Notes under the pieces: model-generated | Told to the model about the DNA's origin: nothing | The model's database searches: none | The model's input: only the letters and a program-made list of their open reading frames with translations | DNA from: Arthrobacter sp. UKPF54-2 | Lineage (GTDB): Bacteria > Actinomycetota > Actinomycetes > Actinomycetales > Micrococcaceae | Reading direction: 5' to 3' | DNA: 64,000 nt | Assembly: GCF_007858535.1 (NCBI RefSeq) | Contig: NZ_CP040174.1 | Span: forward strand, 1,302,001 to 1,366,000 | Translations under genes and position numbers: made by a program | In this document: one piece after another, positions 1 to 10,434 of the stretch | Layout of the letters: each line of letters opens with the position of its first letter | Numbering within the stretch: the first letter of the stretch is position 1

Positions 1-732
1 CACACCACGCTCTCCGGCGCGGCGCCGCTGGACGGCGAGCTCGGCGCGCGGCTGGCCGAGCGGCTCGGCTGCCGGGTGCTGCAGGGCTACGGCATGACCG
101 AGATGAGCCCCGTGTCCCACCTGATTCCGGTCGACGCAACGGACGTGCCGGTCAGCTCGGTCGGCTACACGGTGCCCAACATGGAATGCAAGCTGCTCGA
201 CCCCGCCACGGGGGAGGAGATCGAGGTCCCCACCGAGGGAACCAGCGCCCCGGGACACCTGCTCTGCCGCGGACCGAACGTGATGCTGGGCTACCTGAAC
301 CGGCCCGAGGAAACGGCGGACACGCTGGACGCGGACGGGTTCCTGCACACCGGCGACATCGCCACGGTGCGGGCCGACGGCGTTGTGACGGTGGTGGACC
401 GGCTCAAGGAACTGATCAAGTACAAGGGCTACCAGATTGCGCCGGCCGAGCTCGAAGCGCTGCTGCTGACCCACCCCGGCATCGCGGATGCCGCCGTGAT
501 CGGAACGGCCGACGCCGACGGCCAGGAGGTGCCGATGGCGTTCGTTGTGCGCCAGCCGGGCCCCGACGGCGAGGCGCTGGACGAGGGAGCCGTGCAGGAC
601 TTTGTGGCCGCCAGGGTGGCGCCGTTCAAGAAGGTCCGGCGCGTCGAGTTCATCGACGCCGTGCCGAAGTCCTCCTCCGGAAAGATCCTGCGCCGGATGC
701 TGAAGACTGCACAGCCGGCGCCGCAGGCCTAG
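1..732 (+). CDS. AMP-dependent acyl/aryl-CoA ligase, C-terminal part (4-coumarate-CoA ligase-like)
   Basis: The reading frame is open from the first base of the window, so the gene starts upstream and only its C-terminal ~243 codons are present. Members of this ANL family adenylate a carboxylate with ATP and transfer it to CoA in the cytoplasm. Visible motifs are YGMTEMSP (adenylation signature), FLHTGDIA (ATP ribose-binding Asp), DRLKELIKYKGYQIAP (hinge and start of the C-terminal subdomain) and PKSSSGKILRR, whose Lys is the usual adenylation lysine. The combination resembles 4-coumarate/fatty-acid-CoA ligases, but substrate specificity cannot be read from this part. It converges on the universal stress protein gene with only about 20 bases between the stops. 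Confidence 0.9.
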   Translation, partial: HTTLSGAAPLDGELGARLAERLGCRVLQGYGMTEMSPVSHLIPVDATDVPVSSVGYTVPNMECKLLDPATGEEIEVPTEGTSAPGHLLCRGPNVMLGYLNRPEETADTLDADGFLHTGDIATVRADGVVTVVDRLKELIKYKGYQIAPAELEALLLTHPGIADAAVIGTADADGQEVPMAFVVRQPGPDGEALDEGAVQDFVAARVAPFKKVRRVEFIDAVPKSSSGKILRRMLKTAQPAPQA

Positions 733-751
733 CCCGCGCTCCGCCTAAGCC

Positions 752-1183
752 CTAGTCGGCGGTGTCGGTCTTGGCGATGTAAACGTCGCAGGGGGCGTTG
801 TGGGCCACACTGTTCGCAACGCTCCCCAGCACCCGGCCGAGGCCGCGCATCCGGCGGTTTCCGACCACGATCATTTGCGCGCCGGAACGCTCCGCCTCCT
901 GGATCAGGGCCTCCGCCGGCTTGCCCCGGGCGGCGGCGTAGGTGACGTTGATCTCCGCCGTGCGCAGGCTCTCCGCGACCGACTTGGCGACCTTCTCGGC
1001 GTCGTCGGCGTCGGAAACGATCCACCGGTCGCTGCCGCTGCTGAACACTTCGGTGCGGTCGCTGTCGAAGGCGCTTACCACGTGCAGCGTGGCACCCAGG
1101 GAGGCCGCCAGGTCCCGGGCGGTGTGGGCTGCCTTCAGGGCAGTTTCACTGCCGTCGACGCCGACAACGATGATTCCGGTCAT
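752..1183 (-). CDS. Universal stress protein (UspA family, ATP-binding type)
   Basis: A 143-residue single Usp domain. The N-terminus GIIVVGVDGSETALKA is the typical first strand with the nucleotide-contacting Asp. The C-terminal motif GNRRMRGLGRVLGSVANSV (about residues 108-126) fits the G-2x-G-9x-G-S/T ATP-binding signature, so this is probably an ATP-binding rather than a UspA-like non-binding member. I chose the ATG at 1183 because GAGGAG lies just upstream; an in-frame upstream ATG at 1201 lacks such a site. Such proteins are cytoplasmic and support survival in starvation or redox stress. It appears monocistronic. Confidence 0.9.
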   Translation of the reverse strand: MTGIIVVGVDGSETALKAAHTARDLAASLGATLHVVSAFDSDRTEVFSSGSDRWIVSDADDAEKVAKSVAESLRTAEINVTYAAARGKPAEALIQEAERSGAQMIVVGNRRMRGLGRVLGSVANSVAHNAPCDVYIAKTDTAD

Positions 1184-1247
1184 GGGGACTCCTCTGATCA
1201 AGCGAAACTAGGGTCAGGCACGGTTCGGGCCACAGCAATGCTTCAGG

Positions 1248-2540
1248 CTACAACGCCGCGACGGCTTCCCCCAGCACCGGCGCCAGACGCCGGACACCTT
1301 CTTCGATGGCGTCGGGAGGGACCGCGCTGTACGCCAGCCGCAGTTTGTTGGACGGCTCATCCGAGGGGGTGAAGGCCGCCCCCGGAATAAAGACGACGCC
1401 GGCGTCGATGGCCTTCTGCAGCAGCGGATAGGTGTCGACGCCCTCGGGCAGGGTCACCCAGACGAAGAAACCGCCCTCCGGCCGCGTCCAGCTCAGCCCC
1501 TCCGGCATGTACTTTTCCAGGGCGGCGAGCATCGCCTCGCAGCGCTCCTGGTAGAGCCCGCGGTAGGTGGCGATCTGCCCGCGCCAGTCGTAGTCCCGCA
1601 GGTACGCGGAGACCAGCATCTGGTTGAGGGTCGGCGGGCACAGGGTGACGGCCTCCGAGGCCAGGTAGTAGCGGCGCTGCAGGTGCGCCGGGACCAGGGC
1701 CCAGCCGATCCGCAAGCCCGGGGCGAAGATCTTGGAGAAGGAACCCATGTAGATCACGTCGTCCGGGTTGCCGGCCCGCAACGGGGTCAGCGGCTCGCCG
1801 TCAAAGCGCAACAGCCCGTAGGGGTTGTCCTCCAGAATGAGAATATTCGCATTGCGGCATATATCCACGATCTGCTGGCGGCGCTCGGCGGCCAGCGTGA
1901 TGCCGGACGGGTTGTTGAAGCTCGGGATGGTGTAGAGGAACTTGATGTTTTTGCCCGCGGTCTGCAGGGCGGCGATCTTGGCCTCCAGGAGGTCCGGAAC
2001 GATGCCGTCCTCGTCCATCGGCACGGTGCCGACATCCACCTGGTACGCCTCGAAGGTGTTCAGCGCCCCGACGTAGGTGGGATCCTCGACCAGCACCACG
2101 TCGCCCGGGTCGCAGAAGACCTTGGTGGCCACGTCCTGGGCGGACTGGGAGCCGGCGGTGATGACGATGTTTTCGGGCTTCGCGTCGAGGATGCCCTCGG
2201 CCGCCATCACCTCGCAGATCTGCGTGCGCAGCTCCTCGGTACCCTGCCCGCCGCCGTACTGCAGGGCGGTGAGGCCCTGTTCGGCGATAATCTTCGCGGC
2301 GGACTGGCCGAGGCGCTCAAGGGGGAGTGACTGCAAGTAGGGGCTGCCGCCGGCCAGCGACACGAGGCCGGGGCGCAGGGAAATGTCAAAGACGTCCCGG
2401 ACGGCGGATTGCTTGATGTTTGCTGCGCGCTCCGAGAAAAGCCTCTCGTGGCGGTGGGCGGACGTAGCCGCGCGTTCGATTGCGTCAATTGCCTCGGCCG
2501 GGAGAAGCTCTGCGGCGGCATCAAGTGTTTCGTGGCTCAC
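1248..2540 (-). CDS. PLP-dependent aminotransferase, class I/II (2-aminoadipate/LysN-like)
   Basis: About 430 residues in the fold-type I aminotransferase family; it moves an amino group between an amino acid and a 2-oxo acid. The PLP-binding lysine sits in GSFSKIFAPGLRIGW (about residue 270). Other family motifs are LQYGGGQGTEELR, TAGSQSAQD, VEDPTYVG, SFNNPSG and EDNPYGLLRF. No GntR DNA-binding domain precedes it, so it is a free-standing enzyme and not a MocR regulator. The start is probably the GTG at 2540, preceded by TATCCT six bases upstream, which could be the -10 box of a leaderless transcript. A further in-frame start at 2621 lies inside the neighbouring gene's terminator and is less likely. 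The specific amino acid is unknown. Confidence 0.88.
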   Translation of the reverse strand: MSHETLDAAAELLPAEAIDAIERAATSAHRHERLFSERAANIKQSAVRDVFDISLRPGLVSLAGGSPYLQSLPLERLGQSAAKIIAEQGLTALQYGGGQGTEELRTQICEVMAAEGILDAKPENIVITAGSQSAQDVATKVFCDPGDVVLVEDPTYVGALNTFEAYQVDVGTVPMDEDGIVPDLLEAKIAALQTAGKNIKFLYTIPSFNNPSGITLAAERRQQIVDICRNANILILEDNPYGLLRFDGEPLTPLRAGNPDDVIYMGSFSKIFAPGLRIGWALVPAHLQRRYYLASEAVTLCPPTLNQMLVSAYLRDYDWRGQIATYRGLYQERCEAMLAALEKYMPEGLSWTRPEGGFFVWVTLPEGVDTYPLLQKAIDAGVVFIPGAAFTPSDEPSNKLRLAYSAVPPDAIEEGVRRLAPVLGEAVAAL

Positions 2541-2618
2541 AGTCCTAGGATACAGGGCCGCGTTGTCAGTGGGAAAACTTTTGTTCACAAAGCGGCCTGT
2601 AGGCCTCCGGATACAGGA

Positions 2619-2647
2619 CACCCCCGGCGATGGGACCGCCGGGGGTG
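2619..2647 (-). terminator. Hairpin downstream of the FMN reductase gene
   Basis: CACCCCCGGCG (2619-2629) and CGCCGGGGGTG (2637-2647) form a perfect 11-bp stem with a 7-base loop, placed directly after the reductase stop in its direction of transcription. No long T tract follows on that strand, as is common in high-GC actinobacteria. Confidence 0.7.
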
Positions 2648-2665
2648 ACTGGTGTGCGGTGCGGA

Positions 2666-3229
2666 CTACGCCGCTTCGGTGCCGCGGGCCTCTTCAAGGG
2701 CGGCGAAGACGCCCTTGATCTGCTCCACGACCTCGGCGTCGTCCTTCGGGTGGATCTCCGCGAAGCGGACCATGGAGCCGGGAACGGCGAGCTTCACGTC
2801 CTCCAGGACCTGAGCGCCGGCGATGCCGACGGCCTTGCGGGCCTCGTCCTGGGCCCAGACGCCGCCATACTGGCCGAAGGCGGTGCCGACGACGGCGGTG
2901 GGCTTGCCGCTGAGGGCGCCGGCGCCGAACGGGCGGGACAGCCAGTCGATGGCGTTCTTCAGCGGCGCGGGCACGGTGCCGTTGTACTCCGGGGTGACCA
3001 GCAGCAGGGTGTCTGCATCGTTGGCGGCGGCACGCAGGGCGGCTGCGGCGGCGGGAACCTGGCCCTCGACGTCGATGTCCTCGTTGTAGAACGGGATGTT
3101 GCCGAGGCTGTCGTGGATAACGACATCCACCTGCTCGGGGGCGTGGAGCTGGATCGCCTCGGCGAGCTGGGCGTTGGTGGAGCCGGCGCGCAGGCTGCCG
3201 ACCAGGGTGAGAACGGTGTTGGTGCTCAT
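2666..3229 (-). CDS. NAD(P)H-dependent FMN reductase (flavodoxin-like quinone/azo/chromate reductase family)
   Basis: A 187-residue cytoplasmic flavoprotein of the NADPH-dependent FMN_red family. The N-terminal phosphate-binding loop is GSLRAGSTNAQLAEAI, and the second flavin motif is PEYNGTVPAPLKNAIDWLSR (around residue 80), both diagnostic. Relatives reduce quinones, azo dyes, chromate or free FMN using NAD(P)H. The start at 3229 has AAGGAG at good spacing. It is transcribed divergently from a TetR regulator across a strong palindrome, so it is probably that regulator's target and induced by a quinone-like or other reactive compound; the inducer is not known. Confidence 0.9.
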   Translation of the reverse strand: MSTNTVLTLVGSLRAGSTNAQLAEAIQLHAPEQVDVVIHDSLGNIPFYNEDIDVEGQVPAAAAALRAAANDADTLLLVTPEYNGTVPAPLKNAIDWLSRPFGAGALSGKPTAVVGTAFGQYGGVWAQDEARKAVGIAGAQVLEDVKLAVPGSMVRFAEIHPKDDAEVVEQIKGVFAALEEARGTEAA

Positions 3230-3304
3230 GTGAACTCCTTGTATCGCGCCGCGGAGGTTCCGGCGGCTGGATGATCGCGGAGGCCTTGGGGGCCTTCATC
3301 CATC

Positions 3305-3326
3305 TAAACGGACTGCGGTCCGTTTA
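3305..3326. promoter_or_regulatory. Palindromic TetR operator between the reductase and regulator genes
   Basis: A 22-bp inverted repeat: TAAACGGAC at 3305-3313 and GTCCGTTTA at 3318-3326 are perfect complements around a four-base centre. It lies 19 bases upstream of the TetR start and 75 bases upstream of the divergent reductase start, where a shared autoregulatory operator is expected. The overlapping TATTAT-rich bases at the right edge may be part of the regulator promoter. Confidence 0.75.
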
Positions 3327-3344
3327 TTATTCCCCGGCGCTACA

Positions 3345-4001
3345 ATGGGCGCTGTGAGCTTGATCCCAATCCGCCCCGGCGCGCACGCGGGCCCGCCCGA
3401 CGCCCCGGGCGGCCAGTCGTCGCCGCGCGCGGCCGAGTCGGAGCGCCGGGATGCCGCCCGCAACCGTGAGCTGCTGCTCCGGGCCGCCCGCGAACTCATC
3501 GAGGAGTGCGGGGCGGACGGCCTCACCATGGCCACCCTCGCCCAGCGGGCGGGGGTCGGCAAGGGGACCGTGTTCCGCAGGTTCGGCAGCCGGGCGGGGC
3601 TGATGATGACCCTGCTCAGTGACGCCGAGGCCAAGTTCCAGGGCAGGTTTATGTTCGGCCCGCCGCCCCTGGGCCCCGGCGCCCCGGCCCTCGAGCGGCT
3701 GGTGGCCTTCGGCGCCGAACGCATCGGCTGGGTGCTGGAATACGGCGAGCTCGCCCGCGCCGCGGACGTGTCCGCCTACAACCGCTTTGACGTGCCCGCC
3801 GCCGTCCTCTGGCACCGCCACCTGGAGCTGCTCTTGCGCCAGGCAGGGGTGACCGCCGACCCCTGGCTGATGGCCGGTGCCCTGAGCGTGACACTCGAGC
3901 CGGAGCGCATCCTGCATTCGGTCCGGGTCCATGGGGTGGCGCCGGCCCGGCTGGTAGAGTCCTGGCGGGAGCTGGCCACCCGCGTGGTCAAAGGCGCGTA
4001 G
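3345..4001 (+). CDS. TetR/AcrR family transcriptional regulator
   Basis: A 218-residue one-component repressor. After a Pro/Ala-rich tail of about 35 residues comes a classic TetR helix-turn-helix: NRELLLRAARELIEECG, then LTMATLAQRAGVGKGTVFRRFG (about residues 40-85). The rest is the variable ligand-binding domain. I used the ATG at 3345; a GTG at 3354 is an alternative. The adjacent palindrome (3305-3326) and the divergent FMN reductase suggest it represses both itself and the reductase and is released by a small electrophile or aromatic ligand; the ligand is inferred, not seen. Confidence 0.9.
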   Translation: MGAVSLIPIRPGAHAGPPDAPGGQSSPRAAESERRDAARNRELLLRAARELIEECGADGLTMATLAQRAGVGKGTVFRRFGSRAGLMMTLLSDAEAKFQGRFMFGPPPLGPGAPALERLVAFGAERIGWVLEYGELARAADVSAYNRFDVPAAVLWHRHLELLLRQAGVTADPWLMAGALSVTLEPERILHSVRVHGVAPARLVESWRELATRVVKGA

Positions 4002-4270
4002 GCTAACCGATCGGATCTCCGGCTGCCAAGTCAAATCTATTCAAATGAGTTATTCATAACGATCTGGTAGTGGGTATCCCGTTTCGTTCCCTTTCGCGCG
4101 GTAGCCCGCGAATCCTTTGTGATAGTTTCCTCTGGAATGTGACCCGCAACATAGTCCACAAGGACTCGCCGAAAGGCCTGCGGGGGGCCAGGCACCCGCT
4201 GGCCGTGATCCCGGATCGGCAGCGGAAACCCCTCTGCCATATGGGGGGGGACAACGGAAGGATCCATGCT
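4002..4270 (+). promoter_or_regulatory. Long untranslated region upstream of the ABC transporter operon
   Basis: Around 270 bases with no convincing gene and a more AT-rich start than its surroundings. It holds a 12-bp palindrome GTTATTCATAAC (4049-4060), a possible operator, and a GATAGT (4121-4126) that could be a weak -10 box. In the likely leader are two small hairpins: GTCC-acaa-GGAC (4154-4165) and GCCTG/CAGGC (4176-4193). The region ends in GGAAGG just before two overlapping start codons (ATG 4266, GTG 4271). The exact promoter cannot be fixed by eye. Confidence 0.4.
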
Positions 4271-4363
4271 GTGAATCTCGTCAAGACTCCTGCGCCCGGC
4301 GCGGCGGAACAGCCCGCCCCGGCACCGGCGGGCACCTTAAAGACACCGGCGATCCAGAACTAG
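4271..4363 (+). CDS. Possible 30-residue leader ORF of the ABC transporter operon
   Basis: A GTG-initiated ORF of 30 codons with a good purine-rich site (GGAAGG, ending nine bases upstream) stops seven bases before the first permease. That permease has no recognisable ribosome-binding site of its own, so translation of this short ORF may deliver ribosomes to it. The predicted peptide is Ala/Pro-rich with no recognised domain or run of regulatory codons. An ATG at 4266 in another frame gives only two codons before a stop. It could equally be a fortuitous ORF. Confidence 0.35.
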   Translation: MNLVKTPAPGAAEQPAPAPAGTLKTPAIQN

Positions 4364-4370
4364 TCGTCCC

Positions 4371-5357
4371 ATGCTCCGATATCTCGCCAAACGTGCCCTC
4401 ACGTACGTCTTTATGATCTTCCTGACCACCACGGCAGGGTACTTCCTGGCCGTGAACACTCTGCAGCCCGCGCTGCTGGAGCAGGAGCGGATTCCGCGGC
4501 CCACCCCCGAGCAGGTGGTCAATTCCTTCCGGCTCAAGGGCCTCGACCCTGAGCTCAGCCCGTGGGAACGTTACGTCGACTGGCTCACGGCGATCGTCAC
4601 CCGCTGGGACTGGGGACGCAGCCCCAACGGCGCGTTCATCAACGCCGAATTCGGTGACCGTGTCTGGATCTCCACCCGGCTGTTCCTCGCCTCCATCATC
4701 CTGACCCTGATCATCGGCGTCGCCCTGGGCGTCTACACCGCGGCCCGGCAGTACAAGGCCTCGGACCGGGTCATCACGTCCTACAGCTACCTGGTCCACA
4801 TCGTGCCCGCGCCGATCGCCTACTTCCTGGTGCAGCTCGGTGCCATCAACATCAACGAGACGGTCGGCGAACGCATCTTCTTCGTCACCGGCATCTCCAC
4901 CCCCGGGATGGAGGGCAACGGCTGGGCGCAGTTCATCGACATGCTGGCCCACTACGCGGTGCCGACCTTCGCCATCACCATCGTGGGCTGGGGGACCTAC
5001 CAGATTGCGCAGCGCCAATACCTGCTGGACAACGTCAACGCCGACTTTGTCCGCACCGCCCGCGCCAAGGGCCTGACCCGCAACCAGGCCATCACCCGGC
5101 ACGCCCTGCGGGTGTCCTTCATCCCGGTCGCGCAAAGCATCGCCTTCACCATCCCGGCGATCTTCGCCGGCGGTTTCTTCGCGGAGAAGATCTTCGCCTG
5201 GCACGGCGTCGGCTCCTGGAGCATCGACGCGATCGCCCTGCAGGACGTCAACGCCGCGACGGCGACCCTCGCCTACGGCTCCGTAATCTTCGCGGTCGGT
5301 GCGATCCTCGCGGACTTCGCCACCACGCTGGTCGACCCGAGAGTGCGGGTGCAGTAA
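4371..5357 (+). CDS. ABC transporter permease, DppB/OppB type
   Basis: A 328-residue inner-membrane subunit of a peptide/nickel-type importer (binding-protein-dependent permease superfamily). It begins with the typical cytoplasmic-to-TM1 segment MLRYLAKRALTYVFMIFL, followed by about six hydrophobic segments. The cytoplasmic EAA-like loop that docks to the ATPase is visible as RTARAKGLTRNQAITRHAL (about residues 228-246). It heads a co-linear operon, two bases from the next permease. The large loop between TM1 and TM2, which often contacts the binding protein, is present (about residues 35-95). Substrate is unknown; oligopeptides are the usual ligands. Confidence 0.93.
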   Translation: MLRYLAKRALTYVFMIFLTTTAGYFLAVNTLQPALLEQERIPRPTPEQVVNSFRLKGLDPELSPWERYVDWLTAIVTRWDWGRSPNGAFINAEFGDRVWISTRLFLASIILTLIIGVALGVYTAARQYKASDRVITSYSYLVHIVPAPIAYFLVQLGAININETVGERIFFVTGISTPGMEGNGWAQFIDMLAHYAVPTFAITIVGWGTYQIAQRQYLLDNVNADFVRTARAKGLTRNQAITRHALRVSFIPVAQSIAFTIPAIFAGGFFAEKIFAWHGVGSWSIDAIALQDVNAATATLAYGSVIFAVGAILADFATTLVDPRVRVQ

Positions 5358-5359
5358 CC

Positions 5360-6321
5360 ATGACCAACCTCAATGCCATCGACCCCGCCGCAGTCGCCGA
5401 CGAAGCAAAAATCGAGAACAACGACGTCGTCATTGCCAAGTCCTCGATCATCCTGCGCCGTTTCCTGCGCAATAAGACAGCCGTCGCCGGCCTGGTGATC
5501 TTCCTCGCCCTGGCACTCTTTTCCTTTGTGGGCGGCTTCTTCACCAGCTGGGACAAGGAGACGATCGACCCGTTCAACATCGGCATGCCGCCGTCGTCCG
5601 AGCATCTGCTCGGCACCTCCCAGGCCGGGATCGACCTCTACGCCCTGACCGTGGAGGGGACCCGGATCTCCATCCTGATCGGCCTCGTCGTCGGCCTCGT
5701 CTCGGTCCTGATCGCCGCTGTCTACGGCTGCACCATGGCCTACTTCGGCGGGAAGGTGGACAAGGTCATGCTGTTCATCCTCGAAGCCCTGATCATGATG
5801 CCGGCCCTGCTGGTGGTGGCCGTGGCCACGAGCGGCGGGGGCAACGGGCTGCAGCAGACGCTGCCCAGCTGGCTCCTGCTGATCATCGTCCTGCTGGTCT
5901 TCAGCTGGATGGGCACCGCCCGCCTCATCCGCTCGCTCTCGATGTCCCTCATGACGCGGGACTTCGTCAAGGCGGCCCAGTACATGGGGATCCAGCCGCG
6001 GCGCATCGTCTGGCGCCACCTTGTCCCGAACATCGGCTCGCTGCTGGTGCTGGACATCACCCGCGGCGTCACCGGCGCCATCCTTGCCGAGGTGGCGTTC
6101 TCCTTCATCGGCATCGGCATCAAGGTCCCGGACGTCAGCCTGGGTGTGCTGATCGGCCAGGCCACTTCCCAGGTCTCCACCTTCCCGTGGATGTTCTGGG
6201 TCCCGCTGACCGTGATGTTCCTGCTGACCGGTTCACTCGCCATGATGAACGACGGCCTGCGTGACGCGTTCGATCCCAGCTCCAGCTCCGTAGGCAGCGC
6301 CAAGAAGAAAAAGAAGACGGT

Positions 6322-6325
<4 letters not shown>
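5360..6325 (+). CDS. ABC transporter permease, DppC/OppC type
   Basis: A 321-residue second permease, partner of the upstream OppB-like subunit in the membrane channel. The N-terminal cytoplasmic tail precedes TM1 (TAVAGLVIFLALALFSFVGG), and the EAA loop reads KAAQYMGIQPRRIVWRHLVP (about residues 204-223). It ends with a lysine-rich tail (KKKKKTV), which would stay on the cytoplasmic face. Its TGA overlaps the ATG of the ATPase gene by four bases (ATGA), a strong sign of translational coupling. Confidence 0.93.
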
Positions 6326-8538
<2,213 letters not shown>

Positions 8539-8587
8539 TTTACTCACCCGCATCAACTCGCACCAAAAAAGGAAATAAGGGGAACAC

Positions 8588-10300
8588 ATGAAGAATCTGA
8601 CCAAGATCGGCGGCGTTACCGCCGTCGTGGCAGCGCTTGCGCTCACCGCTTGCGGCGGTGGCGGCGGCGCGGCAAAGGGGCCCGAGGCCGCCAAGGGCCA
8701 GGAGGCCGGCAGCGACCTGGCCAAGCTCGTCAGCATCAACGCCAAGGACGCCAAGGACCTGCAGCCGGGCGGCACCGTCACCCTGCCGCTGGGCAACCTC
8801 GGCCCAGACTTCAACGGGTTCTCCAACAACGGCAACAGCGCGGACAACACCGCCCTGCACCGCCCGATCGACCAGGCCGGCACCTGGGGCTGCTGGAACT
8901 TCGACTTCGACGGCACCGCCTCGCCGAACAAGGATTTCTGCGAAGACGTCAAGAGCGAGGTCAAGGACGGCAAGCAGACCATCACCATCAAGGTGAACCC
9001 GAAGGCCACCTACAACGACGGCACGCCGATCGACGTCAAAACCTTCGAAAACACCTGGAACATGCTCAAGGGCACCAACAAGGACATCGACATCGTCAGC
9101 TCCGGCGCGTACGAGTTCGTTGACTCCGTCAAGGCCGGCTCCAGCGCCAAGGAAGTCATCGTCACCACCACCCAGCCGGTCTACCCGCTGGACTCCCTCT
9201 TCACCGGCTTTGTGCACCCGGCCGTGAACACCCCGGCGATCTTCAACGACGGCTTCACCGGCGAAATGCACCCGGAGTGGATGGCCGGCCCGTTCAAGGT
9301 CGACAAGTACGACAGCGCCGCCAAGACGGTCACCCTCGCCCAGAACGACAAGTGGTGGGGTAACAAGCCGGTCCTGGAAAAGGTCGTCTTCCGCCAGCTT
9401 GAGAGCAGCGCCGCAATCGCCGCCTTCAAGAACGGTGAAATCGACGGCGTTTCCGCGAACACCATCACCCCGTACAAGCAGCTCGACGGCACCAAGAACT
9501 CCGAGATCCGCCGTGGCCAGCGCCTGTTCGCCGGTGGCCTGAACCTCAACGCGCAGAAGGCCCCGTTGACCGACGTCGCCATCCGCAAGGCGATCTTCAC
9601 CGCCGTCGACCGCCAGGCGCTGCGCAAGGTCCGCTTCAACGGCCTGAACTGGGAAGAAGAGAGCTCCGGCTCGATGATGCTGCTCCCGTTCTCCAAGTAC
9701 TACCAGGACAACTACCCGGTCAAGGAATCAGGCGCCGACGCAGCCAAGAAGGTCCTGACCGACGCCGGCTACAAGGCCAACGCCGCAGGCATCATGGAAA
9801 AGGACGGCGTTCCCGCCGCCTTCAAGATCAGCAACTTCGGTGACGACCCCACCACGCTGGCCTTCGCGCAGACCCTGCAGAACCAGCTCAAGGCGGCCGG
9901 CATGGACGTCGGCATCGACCAGCGCGCTTCCGCCGACTTCGGCAAGGTTGTGGGCAGCCGCGACTTCTTCCTGAGCGTCTCCGGCTACACCGTGGGCTCG
10001 GACGCAACCGACGCCGTCAAGCAGTTCTACGATTCCAAGACCAACGCCAACAAGCTCGGCGACGCCGAACTCGACGCTGCGATCCAGAAGCTCTCCACGA
10101 TCCCGGACAACGCCGAGCGCAACAAGGCGGCCATGGACGTTGAGAAGAAGCACATGGAGAAGTACTTCTCCATGGGAGTTGTGATGAACGGTCCGCAGAT
10201 CTCCTTCGTCCGCACCGGCCTGGCCAACTACGGCCCGTCCCTGTTCAAGAGCCTGTCCCAGGTTCCGGACTGGACCACCATCGGCTGGGAAAAGAAGTAA
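8588..10300 (+). CDS. Lipoprotein substrate-binding protein of the ABC importer (SBP family 5)
   Basis: A 570-residue extracytoplasmic solute-binding protein of the DppA/OppA family. The signal peptide MKNLTKIGGVTAVVAALALTAC ends in lipobox LTAC, so Cys22 should be lipidated and anchor the protein outside the membrane; a Gly-rich linker follows. The mature part contains the family region YNDGTPIDVKTFENTWNML and a typical AIRKAIFTAVDR stretch. It has the strongest ribosome site of the operon (AAGGGGAA before ATG) and its own 49-base gap, in line with the excess of binding protein these systems need. Placing this gene last, after the ATPase, is less usual than first. A large hairpin terminator follows. 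Confidence 0.94.
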   Translation: MKNLTKIGGVTAVVAALALTACGGGGGAAKGPEAAKGQEAGSDLAKLVSINAKDAKDLQPGGTVTLPLGNLGPDFNGFSNNGNSADNTALHRPIDQAGTWGCWNFDFDGTASPNKDFCEDVKSEVKDGKQTITIKVNPKATYNDGTPIDVKTFENTWNMLKGTNKDIDIVSSGAYEFVDSVKAGSSAKEVIVTTTQPVYPLDSLFTGFVHPAVNTPAIFNDGFTGEMHPEWMAGPFKVDKYDSAAKTVTLAQNDKWWGNKPVLEKVVFRQLESSAAIAAFKNGEIDGVSANTITPYKQLDGTKNSEIRRGQRLFAGGLNLNAQKAPLTDVAIRKAIFTAVDRQALRKVRFNGLNWEEESSGSMMLLPFSKYYQDNYPVKESGADAAKKVLTDAGYKANAAGIMEKDGVPAAFKISNFGDDPTTLAFAQTLQNQLKAAGMDVGIDQRASADFGKVVGSRDFFLSVSGYTVGSDATDAVKQFYDSKTNANKLGDAELDAAIQKLSTIPDNAERNKAAMDVEKKHMEKYFSMGVVMNGPQISFVRTGLANYGPSLFKSLSQVPDWTTIGWEKK

Positions 10301-10318
10301 GTCCTTCCTCCCTTCTGA

Positions 10319-10407
10319 CGCTCCCTCAGCTATAGCGGCTTTTCGGGCGGCGCTCCCTCACCAAGTGGGGGAGCGTCGCCCGATTTGTTGTCAGGGCTGA
10401 GGGAGCG
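10319..10407. terminator. Nested double hairpin after the ABC operon, containing GACGCTCCCTCA repeats
   Basis: An inner stem pairs 10344-10361 with 10365-10382 (18 positions, two non-Watson-Crick) around a CAA loop. An outer perfect 12-bp repeat pairs CGCTCCCTCAGC (10319-10330) with GCTGAGGGAGCG (10396-10407). Both arms carry the motif GACGCTCCCTCA or its variants, which recurs in the repeat cluster at 20.7 kb. It very probably ends the transporter operon. Confidence 0.75.
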
Positions 10408-10434
10408 TTGGGCGGGGCGGAGTAGCGTGGAACC

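Noticed and set aside
2541..2621. 27-residue N-terminal extension of the aminotransferase
   Set aside because: The upstream GTG lies within the reductase terminator and has no clear ribosome site; the extension does not resemble family members.
4037..4267. 76-codon reverse frame upstream of the peptide transporter
   Set aside because: It lacks a ribosome site and any recognisable motif; the region is better explained as promoter and leader.
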